Assembly: GCA_036362985.1 (NCBI GenBank) | Contig: JAYGXS010000003.1 | Location: 33,344,634-33,408,633, forward strand | Length of the DNA stretch: 64,000 bases | From: Ligula intestinalis | Taxonomy: Eukaryota; Platyhelminthes; Cestoda; Diphyllobothriidea; Diphyllobothriidae | Direction: 5' to 3' | Shown: piece after piece, positions 35,838 through 47,900 of the stretch | How positions within the stretch are numbered: the first letter of the stretch is position 1 | Layout: every line of letters begins with the position of its first letter | The notes under the pieces: generated by a model | Database searches by the model: none | Told to the model about the DNA's origin: nothing | What the model saw: only the letters and a program-made list of their open reading frames with translations | Program-made: the position numbers and the translations under genes

Positions 35838-38279
35838 ACTTTGAGGGCATTTTCTCATTTTCTAAGGACAAGCCCAATAGTTGCGTTGATCAAGTCACCG
35901 CAGACTTCCATAAGCTCTCACGCTTGAGCACCACATAGTAGATAGTGTTATAAGGGCAGACATCTTGCAAACTACCTGACATTACTATTGTACAGTGATT
36001 GGTTGAGAGAGGACAGTTCGTTTAGTTTACAAGAACAGCAATGATATCGCAGGAAAGGAATCACTAGTGGGACGCCTCAGTGCGTTTGAGGCGCGCCCAA
36101 CTCATATACAGGCACCTGGTTAAAGGAAATAGAAAGGGTGGGGCATATCACGGGACAAGTCAGCGCGCAGTAATTCTGTTAAGTAAGAAAAATTCGTAAT
36201 GCCACTTAAACTTGTTTTACTGATCTACAATTTGGTTAAATGCTGGTTTGATGAGTAATAAATGTTGAAAAAACAATGTAACTAAATAAAATAAATGGAG
36301 AACGCTAATTAGTGGAAAAAGAGCAGGAAATTCAATATCAAATTTCAAGATCACGTAAAACCAACCCGTTTGCCCTTGTAACCAATGGCTGCTCAAGTAT
36401 GGTTCCGGCAGCCGATACAAGCCATTTAAATTAGCCCAAATAACGACGAATTTTCATAGCCAGACGGATATTTTTGGTATGCAGTTGTAAGAACCCAAAA
36501 CCTCTTTGTAAGATATGGTAAATTATAAAAGTCAACCATATTAGGTGAACCCGAAATATTATATTACATTGTCGGAAATATGAAGAACGCGATGAATGTT
36601 TTATAGTAGGTACGGGTGCGCACACGTATGGACGACAACTTTTTGCTAGAATGGGCAAGAAGAAGCACCAAACTACGATGTTAAATAGTATACTGCAAGC
36701 AGAAAGGAACGGTCAGTAGGTACAAGATAAAGCTGAAACCCAAGAAATCTGAGGTAAGCGGAAGTAGAATACGATAAATGCTGCGGCAGAAAACCAGGAA
36801 GGTAATCTTTGGTTGCCTAATGTGCACTTATATATCTTGAAGGTGGAATGAATGCAAGGTCTTCCCTATCCGCAGCCACAGTTAAAGACCGCAACGACAG
36901 AAAAATTCCGATGACTTGCATTGGGAGAAAAAAATGATCACAAGTAATCGCAAAAGAACTGTAAATACACACAACACAATCAAAACAGCTTACCATTCTC
37001 AATCTATACACCTGCCAGGAAATCAAACTTTTGCCCCCAAAATTACTTGCATCTATTATACAAGCGCTTGCGTTTTTAATTTTTCGTTCACTTCCTTTTT
37101 TATGCGAAATAGTAAGTGCGAGTGAATACGTATTCACTTATGCATCGCTGAAATTAAGGCATGGGGAGCGATGCGCTACAAGTACTACGATAATTGATAT
37201 CCTCAAAGACTATGCTCGAAGTTACAAAACCGAAAGAGAGCAGAGCCCTATCGACAATTTGTTTCGGATGCCATGGCCGAAAGGCACAATCTTATTGAGT
37301 TCCAAACCATAGCTATGCCAGATTGCCACACTAAGCCAGGCCATCGCATGATGGCAAGGCACAGCCAGACGCCGATGTTGCTGGCAGCGTAGATAGTCAT
37401 GTTTCATAGTGTAGTGAGCCTTGTTTAATGAAAGTATGGTTGCACATTTTAGAACCATTTCATGGATTTTGAAGGCTTCCAATACCTATAGTCTCCAAGT
37501 ATGAAAAACAGTTTCCATTTACGGCCACATGCAGGTTTGTAAGACTTTAACGAAACATTTGCTGAAAAAAATTGGAAGTCTAGTTGACGAAGTACAGAAC
37601 CGAAACGCAGCCCATGCTAACTTCACTCAACGCAGGGAGGTTTAAGCGTAGGCGTAATCGTAAGTCTTAAGTCCTTCTGCGCGCCCACTTCTTACAGTGG
37701 TAAATAATTCAGTTTGTAAGTCGCTAAGTTAAAAAGAATGATTTTAACGACACGCACAATATTGCATTTGCACGCATAGAACGGCACGAGCAATTACTTT
37801 GACCATTTTGAGTCGGGTAAGGATGCCTGCAAATGCTCTTGGTGGCTGCAGGTTGAATGGCGCTTTAAAGCTTTACATAATCGGCAAATAAGTCCACATG
37901 AAAACATAACATCCCTCCTCATTCTAATGATTCAAGTCACATGGACAAGCATGGCTGAAACCGTTCTCCTTTCGATTGCTGTTCACAATCATCAGAAATC
38001 CCATCTGCATATTACGACATGAAGGTACCAGTTCTATCAACGTTTTCCGCGCTATTGACTTCAACGTATTAAGGTTTCCTGCTTACATGCTTGACTGCTA
38101 TTTTACTATAAAGTCGCTCACCCATTTCGTATATTTCCACGAAATAGATTTTTCTCCTATAGTCCTTTTAAACGAAGGGGGTAGCTGAACTCTGTCCACG
38201 CTCTCTCATAGAAGCCTCTTCTTTCTTTGTTAGCAGCTAATTTTCAATAAATGTTAAATATTTCGCTCAAATTGCAATT
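35838..38279. other. no gene recognised
   Basis: AT-rich and without motif-bearing ORFs. Minus-strand ORF 36817-37137 and others look like chance. Confidence 0.45.
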
Positions 38280-40620
38280 GAATGGAACAACCTGACAGTG
38301 GAGGCGGCATCAACTTCCTTTAGTTCAAAATTAATGGATCTTACGCTTGACCTATCTCTAGTTTAGAACGTTAAGGGCATAACCAGAATTCGAGAAAACC
38401 AGCAAGCTACTTGTTTGGATTTCATTCTTACGAAGGATTTATCCTACATAGATGAAGTGCATTCAAGTGCTCCGCTTGGTAAGAGTGACCATACGACGCT
38501 AATGTGGGATTACTCACTCCATACTCAACGGCTGAGGAAAACGGATGACCAGCCGAACATATGGAAGGCAGATCTCAATTCAATGAAAAATACACTTTCG
38601 TTCATGAATTGGGACTGCCTGCTCAAGGGGGATCCGGGGGAGAATTGGAGATCATTCAAGAGGGTTGCATTAGATCTGATTAATCGCTTTTGTCCGGTGA
38701 AGGTACACAAGATAACTAGTCACTCTGTCAGGTTGACGAGAGACCTTAACAGGCAACTGACGAAGAAGAAGAAGAAGAAAAGGAAATCAGTTATTCAGGA
38801 AAAATGGGTCGCCAGCACACCTCAAGTAATTCCGACGCCAAACATATGCAGTAAAAAATGAATTCGCCAGGCCAGGAAAAACTATGCATCAGGAACCCTC
38901 CTACAGGCCAAAAAAGCCCAAAATTCTATTGCGCTATATTACACAGTAGATAAAAAAACAAGAATCCTGTCGCAGTACTTAAGAATGATGATGGCGGAGA
39001 AGTCGATGAGAATGACGAGAAAGCCGAGTACTGTAGCCGGTTCTTTGCCTCGGTATTCACTAGGAAAACAGAGCTTCATTTTAATAATTCCAACAGTTCT
39101 GTTGTAAATGCCTGTCCGGCACTTTATTCTCTACTATTGTTATTGAGAGGGAGCTGCAGGGCCTCAAAGAAGCAAAGTCATCCGGTCCAGACAATATATC
39201 AGCCAAGTTGTTGAAAGAATTGGCAAGTGTACTCTCAGAGCCCCTAGCACACATATTTCGTCCTTTATTTGAATAAGGAAAACTGCCATCCGAATGGAAA
39301 ACGGCAAATATTTACCCGATATACAAGGGCGGAGCCCGCACGACGGTTAATAATTACCGGCCCGTCAGCCTAACTTGCATTTGCTGTAAGGTGATGGAAA
39401 CGATAATTAAGAAGACGACAATGAAGTTCTTGGAGGAGAACAACCAACTGTCGGGGATCCAAACCGGCTTCAGAAAGAACCATTCTTGCCTTTCCAGACT
39501 TCTACTTTGCACCGAGCAGTGGACTCGCGCACTGGATGAAGATGGTAAGGTTGACTTCATCTACACGGACTTCAAGAAGGCATTCGACAGCGTCCCACAT
39601 AAGCGTCTAATGTATAAATTGTCCGAAATTGGAAGAAAAGGAAACCTGCTTGCATGGATCACCGATTTTCTCACAGGGCAATTGCAAACTGCGTGCATCA
39701 GTGACTCGAAGTCAAACACTACATCTGTGCTGAGTGGCGTCCCCCAAGGTTCTGTCTTAGGGCCACTGCTCTTCCTTATCTGTATAAACGACTGTGTCAA
39801 CGACCTGGGTTGCAGCGCTATCATGTTTGCCGACGACGTCAAATGTGAACAAACAAAAGGACCTCGGTTTTCTAATAATTTCCTCACTTAAACCATCTAC
39901 TCAGTGTGTAAAGGCAGCTAAACGCGTGACACAGGTGCTGTTTGCGATTAGGCGGGGTTTCGTCAACATTGACAAGGAGCTCTTCAGGAAAACCTACGGA
40001 GCGTTTGTTCGGTCTCACTTGGAGTATGCTGTCCAGGTCTGGCTTCCGTCGTTCAAGAAGGATTACCTGCACCTGGAACGAGTGCAGGCGAGGGCTACGA
40101 ACATGGTCAAGAATCTTGGTCATCTACCTTATGAAGACAGACGGACCGAACTTGATCTTTTCCCTCTCAATTATAGGCAACTCCGCGGGGACCCCATACA
40201 ATCCTATCGTTTAGTTAGTGGCCGAGACTGCGCCCCAGAATTTAACGATCTTTTCCAATTGGCTCAGACTGACCATCTGCGGGGTCATCCCTTTAAACTA
40301 CAGAGGAAACCGGCCCGTATCGACGTTCGACGAAACGCCTTCATTCAGAGGGTCATTTGAGCGTGAAACGGACTCCCAAAAGATGTGGTCCTCTCAGGTA
40401 CTACTGACATTTTATAACACAAACTTGATTCTCAGTTGCTGAGAAACTATGGCAGATATAATGAACAAAGTGTCAGTAGCAGCACCTTGCTACTGGCTCA
40501 CACTTATCGCTGATGTTACGCCTACATTTTTATAATGTACTATTGTTACGGTGGACCTATTATGCGATTTTTGGTAATGAATAGGGAGCTCAAGGTTGAA
40601 AGCCTTCCCCCCTTAAAGCA
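38280..40620 (+). mobile_element. CR1-like LINE, truncated and internally deleted
   Basis: The copy keeps the end of the endonuclease, the linker, the RT and the C-terminal domain in the right order on the plus strand. The 5' part is missing. The 3' non-coding part runs to roughly 40620; its exact edge is uncertain. Confidence 0.8.
38362..40390 (+). pseudogene. CR1-like endonuclease remnant and reverse transcriptase
   Basis: The endonuclease end is TCLDFILTKDLSYIDEV and PLGKSDHTTLMWDY (catalytic Asp-His). An AAG microsatellite has crept into the linker at 38764-38781 (run of lysines). RT blocks are SSGPDNISAKLLKELA, SEWKTANIYPIYKGGA, VNNYRPVSLTCICCKVME, TGFRKNHSCLSRLLL, YTDFKKAFDSVPHKRLMY and SGVPQGSVLGPLLFLICIND; the catalytic FADD is intact (39826-39837). 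Right after FADDVK the thumb is missing and the reading jumps to QKDLGF and SSLKPSTQCVKAAKR in another frame. The end is EYAVQVWLPSFKKDYLHLERVQ, LFPLNYRQLRGD and AWNGLPKDVV. A TAA at about 39275 and several shifts also break it. Confidence 0.85.
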
Positions 40621-41541
40621 GTGACTTAAAGTGACTTAAAGGCCGAAAGACCGGTAGATGTGGTGCAGTCTGTCTACCATATTTCTAATCGCTGCTGCAT
40701 GTATGGCCGCTCTCGTAGAGCATTAGCTTGCAAGATACCATAATTTTTACTCAGTGTAATGCCTGGTCTGAACCTGGACAGTGTATGCTCTAAATAGGAA
40801 TATGTACTTATTGTTTATAAGTATGCAATTAGTATGTCGGTCCGTCTACCACATACCGCATGCAGGTTTTTCAACATTGAATAAAAATTCAAATTCAGAT
40901 AAATTCATCCTTATCGCTGCAGCCAATGACGAAACTTGATAAATTTCTTGTAAAAAGTATTCTCATAAACCCAAATATTGACTCATACTTGAGTTTTCGT
41001 TTGAATGAATGTTTTGAAGCCCGTTCTTCTTAAACTTACGGATGGCTTGTTTCTATTGGTGTAGAGATGAGGCGGATTCTTCGTAGTTGCACACTTTCCT
41101 ACTCTCCGCTTTTCCTACCTTGCGGTCTGGGTATTATTTCCCTTTCAGTACTTACTTGAAAAGTCCCTTTTAAGGCTCCTTACGGTGTTATTTGCTCGTG
41201 TTTGCGGTTATCTACTAATGAGACGACGTCAAATAATGTTGAGGCAAAAGGTTTAATTGTTTTCATTATCATTTGGTAGTTATTCCCAAAATAAAAACTC
41301 CCCTAAAATACAATGATTCGGTAAAGTCGGTGAAGTTCATCACCCCGCTTCGAGCCATGAATGAATATATGCTCTCCCCTTCGTAGGTTTGTTTTTTCAA
41401 ACACAAACTCTTTAGTGATCTCGAGGCACTTCCTAGATATTACAGTAGAAGCCCTTACTCACATGAAGTTCGGACTCAAGTGTTTCTGCGTTCAGATATC
41501 GAAAAAGTGTATGTTTATATTCAACTTTTTAGTTTTTAGAG

Positions 41542-41623
41542 CCCTCGAAAAGCATGGAGGGCAGCAAGCCCTCGATCTCCGGAGGAAATTAATGAAAGAT
41601 TTGGAAAGCAGGGCTAGAATGAG
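41542..41623 (+). CDS. candidate upstream coding exon, possibly SLC30A9
   Basis: After a pyrimidine-rich TTTTTAG acceptor the frame reads RALEKHGGQQALDLRRKL and MKDLESRARM, a charged helix unlike the surrounding DNA. A donor GTACTA follows near 41624. Its end phase (one base over) does not match the next recognised SLC30A9 exon (which needs two), so another exon would have to lie between, or it belongs elsewhere. Confidence 0.3.
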
Positions 41624-43544
41624 TACTAACTATTTTTTCGTATATTTTTAAGACACACACATTTTCAATGCAACACTGCGAAAACTAAGGCAGTCAAGCA
41701 AGCCAGTCAATACAAACCTATCAGTAAGTTTTATCCATTTGCTGTCGAAACTGTGCTACTTATGAAAATATCTGCCGTTTTTTAACATTATCTCCATTTT
41801 CGTTGACTGTTCTATTTCTTTGGACGGTGGACTGAATTTCACTCAATAAAAATCATTGAAATCCTATCGCTTTTGAGCAGTATTGATCACATACATTCCG
41901 TTTAGCTGTTTTGACATTGAAATAGTTCGTCTTCAGTTACTGTTTTTACTACATCTAGTTCGGAAAAGCCACCATTCTGTTCCTAATCTTTCGCTTAAAC
42001 CTTCACGTTGGTCCTCCTCTAGATAGGCAAGAATAGTCCTACTCTCTATTGTATCGGATGGAGCGTAAATGTATTTACATCCTACAGTTCAGAAAAGTGC
42101 CATCTTGTGCTTGTTTTGTCTACACGATGAGTGCGTACGTAGCAGTTCAGTATCGTTGCACCATGCGGGTTTTCGGTTATAAGTTTCCGTTTGGGAATCT
42201 GGAATGTTGTATGAAACTGCTGCGTACTATCAAGTTACTACTGTCAAGACTCTAATATCCTTGCCAGTTTTCTTTGTTTTCATTTGCAATGGGTTTTATC
42301 CCTGTCCCGCTTGCGACATTCTAATTTTGGATTTCCGGTTAGCAGTAACTATAAAATGAAAATTGTCTTTGGCACCCACACTGTGGTGCTCTAATTGCAG
42401 GGGAAACTCATATAAAAGACGCATGTTCAATATGCGCAGCCTTTTTTCGTAATGCTCCACTAGGTGACTCTTACGACACGCTTTTATGTTATGTCTCTGT
42501 TTATGTTTATCTATTGATGCGCACTGTTTCGCAAGACGTTCTTATACGGATTATTAACTGTAAATTAGAATACTCGTACTTAGGTTGTTGTAAGACTTGT
42601 AAGTCTTGCATCAAAAGATTTGTCGACTAAAATGGCCTCACTTACGATCTCCTCTCGAGAGCTCAGACACATTCTCTCCAGCTACAGTCACTTTCTGAAT
42701 TATCAGGTGTTGCTTTTAGCAGTGGTAATTCTTCCATTCTAAATTTCACGACCTTCTAATAGTCACTTCTATCGAAGGCCCTGAAACTGAAATCATGTGT
42801 TCGTGTGTAAACCGATTCGCGAGCGAATAGTCAACACGGTTTGGAAGGTAGTTGCAGGTGTTTACTTTGCACACCGGCGCGCAGTTGTTACCTCCCCTAA
42901 AACAGTATGCGATTTTCTATCCAACAAAGTAAAGCCTAATCTATGATAACGACTACCTTCAGCAACTTAGCAAAATGACAGCTGAATCGTCCAGTTATTA
43001 CCTAATGCTCTGTTTGTTTTAAGTGGCAACTCTAACGGAGCAAATGTCAGAATGCGCTCACTCTTAATGCCTCAAAATCGTTTCCGTAGTGTTGACACAA
43101 ATCCCCTCAACATACGATACCATCGTTGCTAACTTGATACATATATAGAAAAGACGTTTCAAGAACTCCTTAAGCGGAAGTTTTAGCGGTGCGTCCGCGG
43201 ATGACAAGCTGCACTACCAAACATCGTGCTCTATAAACCACGGCAGTCATTCCTTCACCGAGGTAGTAATAAGCAAAACGTAACTGACTTGTTTATATTT
43301 TAATTGTTCTTCAAACGCCGAAGGGACAGATGAAGTTTGGTTTTACAGTGTTCTACTTGAGGCATCCAAGTGTTCAGGTTTTCTCAAGAATTCCTCGAAC
43401 GGTTATTTTTTAGATCTGGCGAACCTTTTGCGAACCAATGCAGCAATGAAAAAGTACCAGATCTCCATTAAGTTACTATCACCGTCGACACAACTTCGCT
43501 TGTTTTCGCTCTTGTACTTAATAAAAATAATCCTTGTCGAAGTA

Positions 43545-43628
43545 AGTCTGTGATGAATAATCCTCGACAGACGTCGAAACGTCAGGTGAATAAACGTCTT
43601 GTCCCAGAGATGGCATCTTCTTCGTCTC
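43545..43628 (+). repeat. solo Penelope-terminal-repeat-like remnant
   Basis: This about 84-bp segment aligns with both arms of the foldback at 46537-46817: GATGAATAATCC, CGACAGACGTCGAAACGTC, GGTGAATAAACGTC, TTGTCCCAG, then TCTTCTTCG. It has the TGATGA...CGAAACGTC order of a hammerhead-like core. Confidence 0.6.
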
Positions 43629-44935
43629 AATAATTTTTGCCTTCGGTGCTACGAAATGACTCAGATGCATCGTCAGCATGACTTTCCAAGGGAGTTGGGT
43701 GCGATTTAATCGCGGCCTCCAATGCTACCACAGCCATCAGAATCGCCATATTATTAGTATTAATATACTTTGATAATATTCTTTAGTTCGTGTTGCACGA
43801 GCGCGCTTATAGACTGACTGCTAAAGTGGCTGCCACTCCTATTGTGTAGAACTTATACATGGGAAGAGGGGAAAAAACCAAGGCGCTTATTAAACGGCAG
43901 TCCCAAGAAAGGATATGCAAGCGTTAGGATGAGAACTTGGTTCGCCTTACCTTTCGTTTCGTGTCCGAACCGGGGTAATGGCACTTACATGTAGTTGACG
44001 TATGGGAAGTTAAATATATGCAATATTAAGTGGCTACAAAACCGTAGACCTGGAAAAATTATCAGGGCCCTTATTACTTGTAGACTTTCGTAATGATCTC
44101 GATAAACTGTTGGCCAACAGAAATATCTTAACAACGATCTAGTTTCCCATGCATGCTAGTGTTTTGCTCATTTACCTCGGTACTGTCCAATTATAACGGC
44201 GGCGCCCGTCAGCTATAATACTATGCGATGTTAAATTGTATGGCCCATTTGTATACCTTCAACCACGACGCTACTTTCGGCCTTTCTTCCAAAAGCATTT
44301 ATTATCCTTTAGACGTGGTCTTTTATGTTGTTTAAAAATTTTGAAGTTCTGCGTTACATTTCATTTTCAAATTTTGATGATTCGAAATCGTCGTTAAACA
44401 GTAAAATGCACTTGACCACCAATAACCTCAGTAGTATGTAAACGTGCACCTACTCTCGTGCTAGTACGTTATATGACAAACAGCTTAAAATTAAGTCTAC
44501 ATAACTTTGCGCCATGTCAATATACAAATTAATTGATTTAGATGTCCTAACTAATTTATCTGACAGTTTGTTGTACAAAACATAAATATTCACACAGTAA
44601 GCCGCTCAGCCTCCCTAATACACACTCATTCTACTAAAAATCAATGTTTTTCCCACGTTGAAACCTTTTTGTAAGCCCACTTGTTATATGTCGAAGCAGG
44701 ACCTTCCTGGTCTTGTAATGAGACGTATGCCTGTTAACTGTTTCAGGACTCCGGCGCTATATGAGAGATGTTTTAAAACATCGTCTGTTTATGTTGGGTA
44801 TTCCTTATATCGGTCGGCAGTCCTGTTTGCAAAGAAAATACCGATCATTGTCTCTTCTATTACTACATGCAATCAATATCCCACAATTTCACTCAAAATA
44901 AGCATTTACATCTATTTTTAGCCCAAAACTCACAG

Positions 44936-44989
44936 TGTTAGGCTTCTTGACCGCGGCCCTGGTAGAGTAGTGATTTTTGCTGTCGCGGT
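44936..44989 (+). CDS. SLC30A9: SLC30A9 exon (start of TM1)
   Basis: The exon follows CTCACAG and ends before GTAAGTG. It reads VRLLDRGPGRVVIFAVA and leaves GT, which joins A from the next exon to give V, in register with NSLNMAAK. Confidence 0.7.
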
Positions 44990-47900
44990 GTAAGTGAGTT
45001 GTCTTAATTTGCATTTTTGCTTCATATTTTTTTATCTCTAGGCTCGCGCGTGTGCTTTTCCGCCTGATATTTCCTTTTGCCTTTGCGGTGCATTTGCAGG
45101 CATGCTCCTCCTAACTGTTTCATTCACAATTAGTTTGAGCGTACTGTCCCGAGTTCACACTAGCTACCTGCTTTAAGCTGGTCTGATTTTTTTTGTAACA
45201 GAAATAGCCTAAATATGGCAGCGAAAGCGATCGTATGGTGGTACACCGGTTCCAAAAGCATGTTCTCTGAGATGATGCATTCCGTTGCCGACACAATGAA
45301 CCAGGTACTCCTGCCCTATCTTTTTGTCTTTTTAATTTTGTATTCTCACTGTTAGCAGAATTTGGTGATATATTTAATAACATAGTCAATTTTTCTTATA
45401 CTACTGTTTCCCATAATTTTTCTCGGGCATTTCTTTGCTGGTTTCTGAATGCACTGTTGCATTTAACCCTTTCTAGATCCTACTGGCGTATGGCCTTTAC
45501 TACTCCCTGCACTTGCCGGATGCTGATCACCCGTTAGTCCCCTCTAAAACTTATGTCTATTTCCTTTGATCACTAAAATACTCGGTTTTTCTTCCTGTTT
45601 TGTATTTTGTTTATCATACGTTCCCGTTCCGTGTTTTGTCCACTCCAGTCTCTCGTTTACCACTTACTTTCTGATCAAACATTTTTCCTTTCTTTAGGGT
45701 CCTTCTATATTCTCATTTCCATACTCCTTTTTCTTCAAACTCCGCAGTTTCCCCTAGCGTTTTTATGCATTCCCTCCATAATCCCTTCATATTTCTCTTT
45801 GCTTCTTCCTCTTCCCTTCTTTTCCACAGATATGGCTACTCCCGTATGCGTAGCATCTCCTCCCTGATCAGCGGCGTAGCTATCTTTTTCCTCGGCTCTG
45901 GCTTCACCTTCTACCATGCAGTCCAGGGCTTAATTGTTCCGCACACTCTTGATTCCTCTCTTTATGGTGCCTTCGCAGTGATGGCTGGTTCCCTCTTGAC
46001 CGAGGGCTCCACAATGGTAATGGCCTACCGCGAGGTACGCGAAAAGTCACGTAAACGCAACTTTCCATCCTTACGCTCCTACCTGCTCTCGGGCGCTGCA
46101 GACCCCAGCACCAGTGTGGTCCTCCTTGAGGACACGGCCGCCGTTCTGGGTATTTTGGTAGCCAGCACCGCTCTCGGTGCTTCCGCTTTGATGGGAGTCA
46201 CCTGGCCCGACGCTCTTGGTGGTATCGCTATCAGCGCGATCCTGGCTGGTGTGGCTGGATTCATCATTCACACAAATACGGAGGTTCTCCTGGGCAAGTA
46301 TGTCCTTTATACTTCATGTTGGTCTCTCCCCCCACGATCTTCACCGTTAACTGCCTCCCGATTTTAAACTGCTTTCGTCAGCTTAAACCGAAAGCAAACT
46401 GAGAATATGGAATTGTATGACAGAAATGAGGTTTTAGCACATACGAATGACAGAAAGCGAGATATTTTGCTGTATCTATGGTTGAGAGCTCTATGACCAA
46501 TACAAGCGAACCTGCGAGACCCAGGAAGTGATTGGGAAGAAGACGAATCGATCACTGGGACAATACTTTTATTCGCCTGACGTTTCTATATCCGTCGCGG
46601 ATTAATAATCAGAGACATAATCACAGTGCAGTAGCAGATAGCAGCTATCGATTTTTTGCACACGTTTAGATTTTACTCTCTTACACGGCAAAAATGTGCG
46701 CGCACACTACCTGTATCTGCTACTGCGCCGTGATTATGTCACCGATGATGAATAAGCGACGGATGTCGAAGCTTCAGGCAAATAAAAGTATTGTCCCAGC
46801 GATCGAATCGTCTTCTTATCAGCTCTATGACCGTAAAAATATAGGAAAATCGTCCTAAGTGCTTCTAGCAGCTCTCAGATTTTTCAGAGTATGGAGCGGA
46901 TCCATCTGCAGAATTCAGAATTCACCATTGCCTTTCCGGCAGTCCTCTATTTCTATACCCAGAGAAGCTCAATTCTAAAGGTAAACCTTTTCCTAGCCTT
47001 CTCTGCAATTTACACATGACCGTTAATAAAGCTTGAAATGCAACATGTACAGTTCTCGCCGTTGATCATGCAATAACGTCAAGTCTGCATGAAAAACGTT
47101 CTAGCTCGCAATGTATTCACCTAACGGACCCGCAAGTAATACTGCGTGAAAGCTAAAATAAATCCTTAAAAGGAGGCATATTTCGATACATGAAGCATCA
47201 TTTATTATCTAAGAACTAATATGTTTTACCAAAAACTGTCAAATCAAAAAAGGGCAGTAAGTCAGGTCGGGGATAAAAAGTCGTTATATAAGTGACAAAA
47301 GTGTAAGCAAATAGAATGAAAAGACAAAATGAGGAAACGTTATCAATAGGTAACATACTTATATTTGGTTGACTGTCTCTTTGCTTGGATACCAGCAATA
47401 ATTCGGGAGGACATAGATAAAACTGTATTGTCAATTGTGGTTTGGTCTATATAATTATCTAGAACGAATGCCAATTTATTTTCCATTGAAAGGATTGTCG
47501 GAGGCTTGTGCCAGTTTCGCTTGATTAAGGCGAATATATTTTTTAATTGGATTGAAGTCGGGACTATTGGGCGGGATGAAAATTGTTCGCAGGCCGCATA
47601 CAGAAAGGCTGGCTGTAGTCTTGAAAAATTAGATTGTAGTCGTAAGGTAAATTATAATCGTACCTCCTTTGATCGGTGAGCAGGGGCATTGTCTTGTAGT
47701 ATAATAGTATCCATTCGACGCCTGTGAATGTCATTATCACCAAATACATCTTTGACAATGTTGAAATAGATGAAACTGTCGATGTTCTCTTTCGTCGACC
47801 GCCAGACTGGTCGCTCACCGAACTTGATCTCCATCCGCACAATGAGGCGTCGACAGTTCGTGAAGGTTCATATCGAAGCAGTGTGCTTTTTTTGGGAAAG

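Larger units (their letters stand above)
40621..44935. other. no confident gene; upstream intron space of SLC30A9
   Basis: Part of this is probably the large intron or introns before the first recognised SLC30A9 exon. It contains a weak candidate exon (41542-41623) and a single Penelope-terminal-repeat-like remnant (43545-43628). Confidence 0.45.

Noticed and set aside
36817..37137. 106-codon minus-strand ORF
   Set aside because: No family signal, and an overlapping plus-strand ORF of similar length suggests chance.
44658..44921. 87-codon plus-strand ORF just before the first SLC30A9 exon
   Set aside because: Does not align with the family N-terminus and is separated by a stop and an acceptor from the true exon at 44936.
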